From: Zanthoxylum bungeanum
Taxonomy: Eukaryota; Streptophyta; Magnoliopsida; Sapindales; Rutaceae
Assembly: GCA_019454045.1 (NCBI GenBank)
Contig: SKCR01026796.1
Location: forward strand, 62,001 to 126,000
Direction: 5' to 3'
DNA: 64,000 bases
Part shown: positions 10,370 to 22,546 of the stretch, one piece after another
Layout of the letters: every line of letters begins with the position of its first letter
Position numbering within the stretch: the stretch's first letter is position 1
The notes under the pieces: model-generated
Told to the model about the DNA's origin: nothing
What the model saw: only the letters and a program-made list of their open reading frames with translations
Databases searched by the model: none
Made by a program: the position numbers and the translations under genes

Positions 10370-10640
10370 TAGGTTTATGGAGTTTAATTAAAGTCATTAT
10401 TAAGGCTAGGTGATGGTTTGGTGTCTTTATTCACTCACTACCTTTCTATAAGGAAAAGTTGTGAAGGCACGTAGATAATCATTATCTGTAGCTTACTGTG
10501 ACAGACTAATCTGTAGGACTTTTTGTTTATTCCTGTCACCAAGGCGATAAGAGCCTAAGAGGCTTGGGTATTTAAGAGAGTTCGCTCCACCCTCCCTCTG
10601 GGGAATCTATAATAAGAAATCCATTTGACAGTTAGTCACA
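10370..10640 (+). repeat. Segment homologous to the Ogre-type element's 5' leader
   Basis: Runs alongside 43560-43830, the region just after the primer site of the Ogre-type element. Shared blocks include AAGGCTAGGT-ATGGTTTGGTGTCTT, CACTACCTTTCTA-AAGGAAAAG, GATAAGAGCCTAAGAGGC and AAATCCATTTGACAG. It lies directly after the captured LOG gene, so the interior is a mosaic of at least three sources. Confidence 0.85.
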
Positions 10641-11854
10641 TGCCGTGTAGGGAATTAGTTGATAAGTATCTTGTTTAGTTGTGTGTTATTTTTAGTCTAA
10701 AATTTTTCGAAAAAAAAAATTTAAAAATTTTCAAAAATTACAAAAATATTTTGCATTTTTATTTTGACCAAAATGTGAAATTAGTAAGAAATAGTCGAGT
10801 AAGGAGTTTCCACTCCTGAGACGTATTTCAAACCATTTATGTTTGAAACAAGATAGTTTTTGTTTATTTCATTTTAAATTATTTAATTTGTAAATTCTCC
10901 ATAAAACTGACTAAAATGAATCTTCATATGCTCAGTTGGCAGGTATTATCAACATGCATAGTAACATACAGACATGAGCTAAAATTGAAAAGTTTGTAAT
11001 ATTTAGTGCTATAGTTTAATTGGAGAAAGCATCTCAAAAAGTGATGGAATAAAAAAAAATCTGAGATCTAAGTTATTAAGTCTGTAAGGGTGTTTTAACA
11101 CCTAGTGCCCTAAAACCAACTGGTTTGGGAGTCACTGGCCCAAAGCTCGCTACATGGATCAAAGATGCTGCAAAATATATATATATATATATATATCTGA
11201 AGTCTGAGTAATTAAGTCTGTATGGGTGTCTTAACATCTGGTGCCCTAAAGCCAACTGGTTTGGGAGCCACCGACCCAACACTCGTTACATAGATGGAAG
11301 ATATTGTATATAAATAAAAAATAGAGAAAAATCAAAGAAAAAAAATCATAAAAATTATTCCATTGCTACAAAAAGGTGTGAAATCTAATAGAACTTTAGG
11401 ACAAAAATATTACTCTCTTATCAACTGCACTTATGACTGTTGTGGGAAAAAATGAGTTGTTTAATATTTTGTTGGCTGTGTATATGGAGAATGGTAAAAA
11501 TAATCGGAGAATTTACTTATTCAGTAATTTAGAAAGAAATAAAACAACTAGTAACTTGGAGTAGAAGTTTCACCTGATTAGTCATTAACTTATTTATTCT
11601 CTTTTCGCTTGTCTTTTTGCTTTTGTGTGCATTAGTTTCACTACATTTTTACTTTTGTAAAATGTTTGTGGGTATCATTACTGTAAACCCTCACGAGACT
11701 ACAACTCGTCCACTAGGGACACCTAGGGGTTTAAAGGCTTGTTGCATATGCTAAATACAATTGTGATCCCTACGAAAGTGGCTTAGTTAAATTTTATTAT
11801 GTTATTTTATTTTGTGTTTTGCTCGAGGACTAGCAAAATGTTAGGTTTGGGGTG
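10641..11854 (+). other. 3' non-coding interior of the LOG-carrying element
   Basis: No gene. It includes an A/T block of AAAAATTTTC type (10700-10760), an imperfect tandem pair at about 11090-11300 (two copies of a unit of about 120 bases sharing CCAACTGGTTTGGGAG and split by a TA run), and the polypurine tract TTAGGTTTGGGGTG at 11841-11854, right before the 3' LTR. Confidence 0.75.
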
Positions 11855-13666
11855 TGATGAGTGGTAAATCTATCACTATTTCACACTCATTTAACTTAAT
11901 ATTTTGTATAGTTTCTTGAGTTTTGTGAATATTTTGATGTGTTTTGTGTTATTTTGTAGATAAATAAAGTTTCAGGACATTCTGGAGGTAATTTGGAGCA
12001 AAACTGTGAAAATTGGCAAAAATGGTATTTTGGTAATTTTGGCGCGTCGCGACGCCCAAACCCTTGGCGTCCCGACGCCTAACGTGCACCAACTGCTGCT
12101 AAAATGCGCCGGGTCCACAAGTCAGAGCATGAGAAGTTTGACTTTGCTAACGTGCGCCGTGCCACGTGTCACCATCTCAGCCGATCTGCTAACATACGCC
12201 GCGTGCCACGTGTCAAAAATACAACGGTGCCGACATTAGCCAGCCGACCAGCCATTCAGAAGATGACACGTCACAGCGTCGCGACACTGGCTCTTCGGGC
12301 ATCCCGACGCTGGGACCTTACTCGGGCCTATAAATTCAGATCGAATTTTCAGTTTCAACTACACCATTCTCTCTCACTTCTTTGATGTAAAGAGAGAGTT
12401 TCTCTCTCTAGTTTCTTTTAATTTCAGTTTTGTAAATATTTTTAATTACTTTTTAATAGTAATAGTAAATTTTACTTTCTTACTTTTTATAGTTTTTACT
12501 ATTTACTATGAGGAGGTAACTTTTCACTGCTAAGGTAAAAAGGTAATTCTTTTACTATTGTTATTTAGATTAATCTCCCTAAAATATAATATATAAACTA
12601 TTTAAAACCGGACTTAATGAGGATACCGCCAGATTGGTTGGTTGGTTATTAAATAATTGTTCCACCTTTATGGCTGGTTTATTTTTGTTCCGCCTTTATG
12701 GCTGGTTTATTTCTGTTCCGCCTTTATGGCTGGTTTAATAACAAATATTACCGCCTTAATGGCTGGTTGATAAAATTATCACAAGTATATATATTATATT
12801 ATGGGAGATATCTAAATAGTAAATAGTATAAGTTAATTCCTTTTTCCTTAGCATTTTATTTATTTTTCTGCATTTACTTTTTAGTAATTTTTATGTCTTT
12901 GTTTTATTAGTCCTAACTATGTGTTGTAACTAAGTTAGTTTTCTAAGATTGTGATGATTTCTATTATCACTAGTTTTTAAGAGGTTATTTTATAGTTTAG
13001 GTAATTTAAAGGTTTACTTATTAAGTCTTAAGCTTAATGCTTCTTGTTGTCTGATCACCAATAGGATTGATTTGGTAAATCTAAAATGAACTAGACATAG
13101 GGATTTTAGGTTTCAGCCATAGACTTAATAGCCCACGATATTCCTTAATGATAGATAACCCTTTAATAGATTTCCTTACAGGATAGACATATACCTGTCG
13201 GGCGGGGGTAGCCATAATTGGAACTTAAACTTAATGAATCCAGATAATTTGGTTGACATAGACATATGGTTCAATTGGGTTAAACTGGGTATTTACGTCT
13301 GACCGTCGACAGAGGCTTTTGCATAATTTAGTGTTCCAGGTTACTAAACTGATTTATTACACAAACATAAAATAATCACTTCATCTTTTAAAATATATTA
13401 GAAAGATTCACAACCCTAGATCTTTGTGTCTTTTATTATTTTCCTTAGTATTTTCTTTTGTTTATTTTATGTATTTTAATTAAGGAAAACCACATTCAAC
13501 CAATCACAATCAATCAATTCTCTTCTCCCTATAATTAGATACCCATAAGTAAATAGATTCAATAATTAATAACAACAGTAGGAAATAAGTCCTCGTGGGA
13601 TCGATATTTTTATACTACTTGAACGATACGTGCGCTTGGGTTATACGTGTGTGTTTACGCCGGTCA
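11855..13666 (+). repeat. 3' LTR of the LOG-carrying element
   Basis: 1812 bp, the same length as the 5' LTR, beginning TGATGAGTGG and ending GGTCA, followed by the TSD ATGGA. It contains the perfect 12-base palindrome GCGTCGCGACGC at 12044-12055. Confidence 0.93.
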
Positions 13667-15380
13667 ATGGACGGTATTGCGGTCTGTACTTGGGATACAA
13701 CTCCACGTACCGCTTGAGGAACTTTCAAGCACGTGTTTCATTTTGGTATTTAATTCTGTGTTTATTGTTCCGTTATTTATTTTCTATGTATTGTTTCTAT
13801 ATTCATGCATTGTTAATCTTGATGTGCATGGGCTAATCATGTTGGATTAAAGGTCCTCCATTTGAGGGAAAAGCCAAAAGGCTACTTTTACCACGATGTT
13901 TTGCTGCGCCGGACGAAGTACGCTTGATTGAACGTGAGATATGTTCAATCGGGCATACGAGGTCCCAAATTATTGCTTTATTTATTTTCTATGCATTGTT
14001 ACTTGATGCGCATGGGCTAATCACGTTGGTTTAAAGGTCCTCAATTTGAGGGAGAAAAAGCCCAAAAGGTTACATTTACCACAATATTTTGTCGCGCCTT
14101 TTCATTATTCTGTATTTACCTTTTGCATATTATTACTTTGTTTACGCATGTACTATTATCTAGTCTGCATGGGCTAATCACGTGGGTTAAAGGTCCTCCA
14201 TTCAAGGGAAACGCCTAAAGGCTACCTTTACCACGATGTTTTGCCACGCCGGACGAAGTATGTTTGATTGAATGTGAAATATGTTCAGTCAGGCATACGA
14301 AGTCCTATATAGATGTCGGCCTTGGTCGCATCTCTTTTATTCTTATGTTATTTACTTTTCTCACGTTATCGCTTTATTTATTTATGCATTGTTAATTTAG
14401 TGTGCATGGGCTAATCACGATGGATTAAAGGTCCTCCATTTGAGGGAAAAGCCAAAAGGCTACCTTTACCACGATTTTTTATCGTGCCGGACGAAGTACG
14501 TTTGATTGAACATGAGATATGTTCAATCGGGCATACGAGGTCCGATATTATGTACTTGTTCATTCACGCATGTGTTTGTGTCATTTCAGATACCATTTTG
14601 GTAATCTCGTTCGAACGCGTTTCCGAATGCTACACGAACGTATGCATTCTGCCTCAGTCTGTTCGAACACGTTTACGAATGCTACTCGAACGTGCATGCA
14701 TTTTATTTTATCATGCATCAGGTCTTATTCCGTTCGAATGCGTTTCTGAACGCTATACGAACGTGAATATTATGTTTACCGTTCGAACGCGTTTTCAAAC
14801 GCTACACGAATGCACATACAGTGAACATGTTTCTTTTCATCGCATTTCATGCATGTTTGCTTCTTTGGTCGTCTCTTTTGTATTAAATACTTAATCATAT
14901 CATTTCATTATTGATGCTTTTATCGTTATTAATTATTTATATTTCCGAATTTATTTATTTGATATGCTCATGAGATTGTGTGCTCGCTTTTTATTAATGC
15001 TTTTATAGTTGTTATTAGTTGCACTATTGCACTTCATCGTTTAATACGTTTATGAATTATGCATTTTACCTTCATTTTTATTTGCGTTTATGGGTGTGTG
15101 AATTCGTGTGTTTATTTAAATTATCTTGCATGTGTTGTATGAGACTTTGTTATATTATCGCATAAATCCTTTCATTACAATTGGCATAAGTAAGGGACCA
15201 TTCTGAACCCAACGGTTTGAGGTCTTCCCTTGCGAGGGGTGAGTGCGGCTTTTAATAATTTCCCAATTCACACTGGGTGGCGACTCCATTTTATTTCTCC
15301 GGTTTAGTCCCCCGCGGGCTACTCCGTACTCCCGACCGGGCCGCGAGCCCGGACAGCGTCGTCCACTTTTGTGTCCTACA
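13667..15380 (+). repeat. Ogre-type LTR, right portion
   Basis: Resumes the LTR broken at 5912. It holds about four diverged copies of a block built on CATGGGCTAATCACG, GGTCCTCCATTTGAGGG and TTCAATCGGGCATACGA (13826-14545), then a GTTCGAACGCGTT array (14605-14830). The end (15190-15380) matches both other Ogre-type LTRs, including GAGGTCTTCCCTTGCGAGGG and CCCGACCGGGCCGCGAGCCC, and closes GTGTCCTACA. No primer site follows, so this is a solo LTR or a 3' LTR. Frames at 13630-13850 and 14484-14894 have no recognisable product. Confidence 0.8.
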
Positions 15381-16680
15381 ACAGTACTATGGCAAGTCGG
15401 GTTCTGTATGTGGTATAGGTGACCTTCGAGTGGCTTGACTTTGATCTAACGTCAAAGAAACTGTTAGTTTTCCTTGTAATGATTTGCAAAGTATATGCAA
15501 TACATGGTTGTTGTTCTAAGCTTATGACATGACTTATATTGTGTCTACACACCTATATGAAACCCTTAGGATAAAACTGGAATCAATAAAACTAAAACTG
15601 AAATTTTGTTCACGTGTTGTGACGCCATGGTGGATGCATCATGACGCTCCCCTATCAGGTTAGGCAGTATGTGTACTCTGTTAGCGCGTTGGGACGTGGA
15701 GGGTTGGGCGTCGCGATGTCGAGAAGAAAATTTGAGGCAGTAAGTCTTCTCTTTTTTGCGCGTCGCGACGCTGCCTTAATGGCGTCGCAACACTCAACAC
15801 CCATAATCAACCCAGTACCAAATTTCCAAAACACGTCGTGACGTCGGGGTGTGGGCATCGCGACGCTAGGCCAATTTCAGTACTTCAAATTCAGCTTCAC
15901 TTACACACACCAACACTATAACACTATACATGCCCAAACCACAACAAATACATAACATATCATCAATTACACCATTCAACACCATCACATAACCATTTAT
16001 AAACCCCAACTCAATTTCACACTTAGGGATTTCATAATTTGGGGGTTTTACAAACCCTTTATTTTCTAATTCAAAAATCATAAATGCATCACCGAACACA
16101 AGCTACCATCTTCCTTTCAAGCATCAATCCATCAAAATTCAGAAAATCAAAGTTTGGGTTTAACTTTTCTCACCTTAAAACCAAATAATTCTTCACAAGT
16201 AGGTTCTTTTAAGCTCCCTTATCACACTACTAAGCTTGCGTGTGGCTTAAGAACATTTGTTTTTTGGTTTGAGAGATGAAGATTTTCTGCAATTAAGCTA
16301 TGAAGTTGATTTGAAGAATAAGAGAATGAAGAATATGAGGAAACGTGGGGTGTGGGGAGCTTTTGTTTCCTTCCCTTTGCATTATACTTGAAATAAAAAT
16401 GATAGACATTTGTTGATGAGGCTTAAGAAATTTCACTAAGCCTTGTTAACAAATGTCTACAAGTCTAGGTACAAATAAACATGTATTAAACATAATGGCA
16501 TTGTTCCAACTCTTATAATTATTACCGGACCTAATGATTTAACTCAAGTATTATAAACACCGCGACTAAAACCGGGCCTTTATGCCATCTCCAAATTTAT
16601 TAGCTATCGCTCGAGGAAAAATTATATTCCCCAACTCTAAATTACTAGTCCAATTGATTTTAAGATTTTGAGTCATTACA
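15381..16680 (-). repeat. 3' LTR of the decayed gypsy element
   Basis: Non-coding. Starts TGTAATGACTC at 16680 (minus strand); the far end near 15381 abuts the Ogre-type LTR and is not exactly placed. It carries several CGTCGCGACG-type motifs at 15620-15870, including the perfect palindrome GCGTCGCGACGC at 15760-15771. Confidence 0.7.
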
Positions 16681-16696
16681 AATTCTCCCCCTTAAA

Positions 16697-18164
16697 TTAA
16701 TTCGTCTTCAAATCAAAATGTTTAGAAGTATAGTACATACCTTCTTCTACGAATAGATGTGGATATTGCTCTTTCATACCTGCTTCTGACTCCCATATGG
16801 TCTCTTGTCCCTTGTGGTGCTGCCAAACTACCTTAAATGAGGGAATCCACCTCGATCTCAATTTCCTCGTCTCTCTCTCTACTATAGTTATTGGATGTTC
16901 CAAATAAGATAAATATTGACAGATGTCAATTGTCTAATGCTCTAGAACATAAGATTCATCGTATAAATATTTCTATAGCATAGATACATGAAACATCAGA
17001 TGTATCTTATCCATACTAGATGGAAGTGCCAACTCATGTGCTCTCCCTCCAACTTTACGAAGTATCTGAAATGGCCCAATATACCTAGAGTTGAGCTTGC
17101 CTCACTTGCTAAATCTCATAACCTCTTTGAAATGAGATACCTTCAAAAACACCGAGTCACCCACTTGAAACTCCAAATCTTTCCTTCGGTGATCCGCATA
17201 ACTTTTCTTTCGACTTTGAGCTGTTTTCATTCTTTTTCTAATTAATTTCACATTTCTATGACATCTTGTACCAAATCAGGTCCAAGCAACTTCTGTTCCC
17301 CAGTTTCAAACCATCCCACTAGGGACCTACACTTCCGACCATACAAGGCTTCGAAATGAACCATTTGAATACTTGTCTGGTAACTGTTGTTATAGGCAAA
17401 CTCTATAAGTGGCAAATGTTGGTTCCAACTACCCTCAAAATCTATCACACAGGCTCATAACATGTCATCTAGAGTTTAAATGGTTCGTTCTAATTGTCCA
17501 TTCGTTTGAGGGTGAAATATCATACAAAAACATAACTGGGAACCCAAGGCTTCTTGGCATGATTGTCAAAACTTGGATGTAAACTGAGAACCTCGATAAG
17601 AGATTATTGAGAAAGGTATTCCATGCAATGATACTACATTATCCAAATACAGCCTAGCATACTGAGCTGCTGAATAATTAGTCTTTACGGGCAGAAAATA
17701 CATGTATTTCGTCAACCTATCTACAATCACCCAAATGGAATCATACCCTTTCGAGGTACGAGGAAGCCCAACTAAAAAATCCATAGTAATCTTCTCCCAC
17801 TTCCATTCAGGAACTTTCAAACTTTGAAGTTTCCCTACTTGTCTCTGATGCTCCGTTTTAACTTGCCGACGAGGCATTTTGCAACAAACTCCACTACATC
17901 TCTTTTCATACCATCCCACCAATAGAGATATTTTAGGTCATAGTACATCTTAATAATTCCATGATGCATAGTATAGGATGAGGTGTGGGCTTTCTCTAAC
18001 AACGGGGGTCTCAACTCCGGAATTGGAGGAACAACGATGTTACCTTGCTTTCTCAAGAGATTTTCATTGTCTATATAAATCTCTTCATCCCTACCTTGCT
18101 TTAATTTATCAATAATCCGTTGGATTTGGATGTCTGTTTCCTGGGCCATTCTAATTTCATCCAC
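16697..18164 (-). pseudogene. Gypsy integrase with chromodomain-like tail, broken
   Basis: Read from 18164 down. The HHCC zinc-binding region has His residues in SSYTMHHG, but the second cysteine of the CxxC pair is lost at a frameshift (CLVGKL). The core follows with MDFLVGLPRTSKGYDSIWV (first catalytic Asp). The second catalytic Asp, normally in S-D-R-G-S-Q-F, is Tyr (SYRGSQFTSKF). A frameshift and stops fall between 17450 and 17565 where the catalytic Glu should be. LIEFAYNNSYQTSIQM ends the core, and WIPSFKVVWQHHKGQETIWE with YPHLF is the chromodomain-like end. Such an integrase would be dead. Confidence 0.88.
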
Positions 18165-18450
18165 CAGTGTAGATCGGACCTGAATTTATGCCAGCAATGC
18201 TCACTGATTTGTTACTTGAAAGCTTACTCCATCTGAAATACATTTTTGCATCTGTCTAGCCGGTTGCCACCTTTCAATTGGAAAATGAGCTAAACTCCCT
18301 ATGGATTTCATGCTTAAAGCATCAGCTACCACATTAGCCTTACCAGGATGATCGCCTCTGCCTCAAATTAAGACCTTTTTTACTCAAAATGTACTTGAGA
18401 CTTTTGTAGTCAGTAAAAATCTCAAACTTTTCACCATACAGGTAATGTCG

Positions 18451-19729
18451 TCATATCTTCGAGGCGAAAATTATTGCTGCCATCTCTAAGTCATGGGTGG
18501 GATAATTCTGTTCATAAGGTTTTAGTTTCCTAGAAGCATAGGCAATAACTTTTCCTATTTGCATCAACACACATCCCAATCCCACTCTAGAAGCATCACA
18601 GTACACCATAAACCCTCTTGATCCTGATGATAAAGCTAGAACAGGATCGGTAGTCAACCGTTGTTTAAGCTCCTGGAAATTTCTCTCAAAGGCATCTAAC
18701 CACTCATACTTCATATTTTTATGTGTCAACCGAGTTAACGGAGCAGCTATTTTAGAGAAGATTTCCACGAATCTCTGTTACACTAGTGGGCATGTGCCAC
18801 TTTTGAATAGCTTCAATTTTCTGGGAATATATATCAATTCCATCTTTTAACACCACATGCCCCAAAAACACCACTCTGGACAACCAAAACTCACACTTAG
18901 AGAACTTAGCAAACAACTTGTGGTCTCTCAATGTCTGTAGCACCTGATGCAAGTGTTCCGCGTGTTCCTGCTCACTACGTGAATACACCATGATATCATC
19001 AATGAAAACTATCACAAATCGATCCAAAAAAAGCATGAATACCTTATTCATCAAATCCATAAAAGTTGCAGGGGCGTTAGTCAAACCAAATGACATTACC
19101 AAGAACTCGTAATGTCCATATCTTGTCCGAAAAGTTATCTTCGGTACATCACTTTCCCTAATCTTCAACTGATGATATCCTGACCGAAGATCAATCTTTG
19201 AGAAATAATGTACTCCCTGAAGTTTATCAAACAAATCATCTATCCTCGGTAGTGGCTATTTATTCTTAATTGTCACCTTATTCAATTGTCGGTAATCTAT
19301 ACATGACTGAAGTGTTCCATCTTTCTTATTTACAAATAATATCGGAGCACCCCATGGAGACACATTGGGATGAATGAAGCCCTTATCCAGCAAATCTTAC
19401 AACTGTACCTTCAATTCCTTAAGTTCTGCAGGAGCCATCCTATATGGAGGAATCGATATGGGTTGGGTGCTTGGAATTATATCTATGTAAAATTCAATCT
19501 CTCTATCATATGGTAAACCTGGCAACTCTTCTGGGAAAACATCAGGATACTCCATTACCACTGGAATCTGATCAATACTCTTTTCTTCCATTCTGCTATT
19601 TGTCACATAAGCTAGATATCTCGCATTCTTCTTATGAAGAAGTTTGTATGCTTGCATTACCGATATCAAATTATGAGGTACTACACTCTTATCCCCCTGG
19701 TAAACTCTAACTGGCAGATCAAGGGGCAT
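18451..19729 (-). pseudogene. Gypsy reverse transcriptase and RNase H, broken
   Basis: Three open pieces. 19397-19729 carries the linker and RT entry (VMEYPDVFPEELPGLP, then PISIPPYRMAPAELKELK). 18752-19234 carries the RT core with [30 protein letters not shown] and the catalytic FIDDIMVYS. 18451-18768 carries the start of RNase H ([39 protein letters not shown]). The motifs match chromovirus RT. Stops separate the pieces near 19235-19396, and RNase H is lost after 18451. Confidence 0.92.
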
Positions 19730-20204
19730 GCAAGATAACAGTCTTCTCCCGACAATCTACCACCGTATTATTTGTAGCTAACCAATCCATTCCCAAAATA
19801 GCAAACCCCAAAATGCTTAACACCACCAAATAAACATAATATGCGTGCCCATCAATCTCAACTGGGCAAACCTTCACTCTTTGTGTAGCCTCTATAGGCT
19901 CTTTTACTGGTGTAATTATAACAAAGGGCGAATCTAATGTTTTTGTATCTCTACGCAGGACGGTCACAAAGTATGGTGATATAAATGAGTGAATGGCTCC
20001 CGAATCAAATAATACTCTAGCATTTACTGAACCAACTGGCAATGTACATGTAACAACGTCATTAGATGCATGTGCATCATGTGGTGTGAGGGTATACACC
20101 CTAACCTGAGCCCTGCAGGTGGAGACATGTCCTCGATCACCCACCGACTGTCCCCTACCTCCTGCCACATGTCCCCTCACTACAGATCTATGCTCCCCTC
20201 CCAT
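19719..20204 (-). pseudogene. Gypsy aspartic protease region
   Basis: A 161-codon frame with the active-site motif VLFDSGAIHSFIS and, further on, ILGMDWLATNN, the usual second landmark of retropepsins in this lineage. It overlaps the next frame by a few bases, so a frameshift separates protease from reverse transcriptase. An His- and Arg-rich gag/protease linker precedes the active site. Confidence 0.88.
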
Positions 20205-20213
20205 ACTCCAATT

Positions 20214-22546
20214 TTACTGAGGTTGGGGTGCTGATGAAATTGCACGGAATGATGGTAACTGATCCGCTGGTACTAGGCAATCTCTCTTAAAATGACATAT
20301 TTGTCCACATCGGTAATAACTCATATCCTCAAGTCGAAAAACTCCTACATGAGGTCGCCCACCAGTCAAACATGTTGGGGTACTGATAAGTACATGAAAA
20401 TGTACGTTGAACTTCACTTATTCGAATTTATTGTTAAGTATTTAGTTCTATATTTTATATTTTATTATATAATTTTTATTATTACATTAATTTAGAAAGT
20501 GTTCAGTATTAAGTTTTATATAGTATATTTTTAATATAATTTTTACCTTAATTTTAATTTAGGAAATATTTAACCATTTAAATTATGTTACCGATTTCTT
20601 GTTTATTTTGCATGATGAAAAAGTAGGACAGCCTTGTTGCATGCAAGATCAAAACAATTAGTTGAAAACAAGCAACCACGCACGTGTCGTGACCGGGCTT
20701 CCTATTTGCAAGAAATAATTTTATAATAGGCGTAAGTAGGGCAACAAATCTTTAATAAAAGAAGAAATGACGTGGACAGTGCATGGAGCCGCAACATTTG
20801 ACCAAAAAAAAGAAGCATGAAAGAGGAAATTGTTATTTGTTGAAGGAAACCAAGCACGTGAGCCCAAATTGCATTAGGGTTCAAATTGCTTACTATAAAA
20901 ACCATGCAAGGTGACAAAAGAAGGGGCTGCGCAAAACAAATACAATAAACCAGAGGCAGCCGAGAGTTCTTGAAGCTTCAGCGCCGAGAGTTTGAGAGAA
21001 AGCAGAGAGCAGCCGAGAAGCAGAAGGAGAGCAGAACCATTACGCGATGTCTTCCCGAATCGACGTTGTTTCTTTCTTCGGCATGGAGAACTAATCTCCC
21101 AATGCAGAGATAAGGACGAACTCTTGTACCCAACTTTTTTATTCTTGTTATTTGATTCTTTGATGAACTTATTTGCTTAATATAATTGATATCGTATTAT
21201 TCTCTTTATCTTTTGATTATTTGAATACAGAAACTGTATTTTATTAATTTACATATTGATTCGGTCACGCTTTTTCTATGTGTGGTTTGTGAAATCGGTT
21301 GTGACTGGTTAAGGTTGTTTTGCAAGTTAATCTGCTGCTGCAATATTTCTTGAGAGTATGTTGTCGTCGTTAGATAGGTTGTAACGATAGCCTTATGTGT
21401 TGTTAACGTAGAGAAGATAAGTTATCAATTACTTTAAAACTTTAATTTGCATAGAATTGAATATCCTCCAATTGTTGGTTTGGGACGTGAAACCTTCAAT
21501 TGCGTAATAAAAAAATCAATAACAAAATATAAGAAATTGGTACAATAGGGGATCCTGGCGCTTTGCTATTTCTCTCTACTGATAAAATCCTGTAAATTTT
21601 CATAATCTTTAGTTTACATTGCAAATTTAATCGTTCTTTAATTTAGTTATTGCTAAATATTTTTGCTTGAGTGAATTAGTTCCTTTGTAACCTTCTTTCT
21701 GAGGAATCGACACCCCAGCTATACTGCGATAACCGCAAGTTATTTTTGGGCGTAATCAGGTACCTCGCCCTGGTTGGGCTACCGACAGAGAAGAAGATGT
21801 ATGGGACATAGTATTATGTGTAGGTTTGCGATCTGAACCTCCCTGAGTCGGTCTCATATCACATTGTGCAGGGGGAGGGGCGGACATCTGTTGTCGTCTA
21901 CTCAGACCACCATGTTGCAGTCAGCTCTCTCCTCTGACGTCGGTCTCTTCCAAAATTCCCTCTCAGCCTGTCTCTCCCTAACCTGAGCCTCAAACCGGAG
22001 AGCAACATCTAAAATTTGAGTGTAAGTGGCAGTCTCTGTAAAATGAACGGATCAAAATAGGTAATCATGAAGTCCATCTACAAACCATTTCACCTTCATT
22101 TCTTCAGTACTAACCAAATGTGGGGCATAACGGGATAGTCGGGTAAATTATATGTCATACTCAGAAATGTAATCTGCTCTCCTTGAACCAACTGCTCAAA
22201 CTCCCGAGCTCTAGCATCTCTAATACTCCGAGGTAAAAACCTGCTCAAAAATATTGTACTAAACTCAGCCCAAGTCATTGGAGAAGCACCATGCCGCCGG
22301 TTACCTCGAAATGTCATAAACCAAGTATTGGCGACATCTCTCAACTAAAAACTAACCAACTCCACCGACCTCTCTTATGAACACCCCAAAGCTGTACATA
22401 TACGATCTGAATCCTCAATAAATCTATAGGGATCGGGGGAGGACTCTACGCTAGAAAATATGGGTGGACATGGTTTCTGAAAATCATACAAGGAAACCGG
22501 CAGCTCCTGCCACTGTATCACCTGAGCTATCACTGGGATAGGTCCA
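20214..22546 (-). pseudogene. Gypsy gag, split by a solo LTR
   Basis: 22096-22344 holds the capsid-type stretch LRDVANTWFMTFRG and WAEFSTIFLSRFLPRSIRDARAREF, the typical retrotransposon Gag core. Frame remains with stops reach back to about 22546. After the inserted LTR, 20214-20378 holds a zinc knuckle, YYRCGQICHFKRDC, in which the pattern CxxCxxxxHxxxxC has become RCGQICHFKRDC. Without the insertion (20384-21763) the two parts would be adjacent. Confidence 0.8.
20384..21758 (+). mobile_element. Solo LTR in the gypsy gag
   Basis: 1375 bp, beginning TGATAAGTAC and ending GCGTAATCA, flanked by the 5-bp TSD GGTAC (20379-20383 and 21759-21763). There is no interior and no second LTR, so it arose by LTR-LTR recombination. 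A TATA-like CTATAAAA lies at 20893-20900. The TGATAAGT start resembles Tat/Athila LTRs. The small frames inside (20702-20917, 20992-21180) are probably chance. Confidence 0.88.

Larger units (their letters stand above)
5918..13666 (+). mobile_element. Non-autonomous Tat/Athila-like LTR element carrying a LOG gene copy
   Basis: Two 1812-bp LTRs (5918-7729 and 11855-13666), starting TGATGAGTGG and ending GGTCA, are flanked by the TSD ATGGA (5913-5917 and 13667-13671). The interior has the Athila-type primer site, a broken gag-like ORF, a captured LOG gene, a piece homologous to Ogre leader (10370-10640), a tandem repeat pair, and a polypurine tract. No protease, reverse transcriptase or integrase is visible. 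The LTRs differ at only scattered positions, so insertion looks young. The TG/CA ends, TSD, primer site and polypurine tract all agree, so the boundaries are firm. Confidence 0.93.
15381..22546 (-). mobile_element. Decayed Ty3/gypsy (Tekay-like) element, truncated at its 5' end
   Basis: Minus-strand gag, protease, reverse transcriptase, RNase H, integrase and chromodomain-like tail in the standard gypsy order, followed by a polypurine tract (rc of 16681-16695, TTTAAGGGGGAGAATT) and a 3' LTR starting TGTAATGACTC at 16680. Every domain is cut by stops or frameshifts. The 5' LTR and gag start are missing beyond about 22546. A later solo LTR interrupts gag. Confidence 0.9.
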
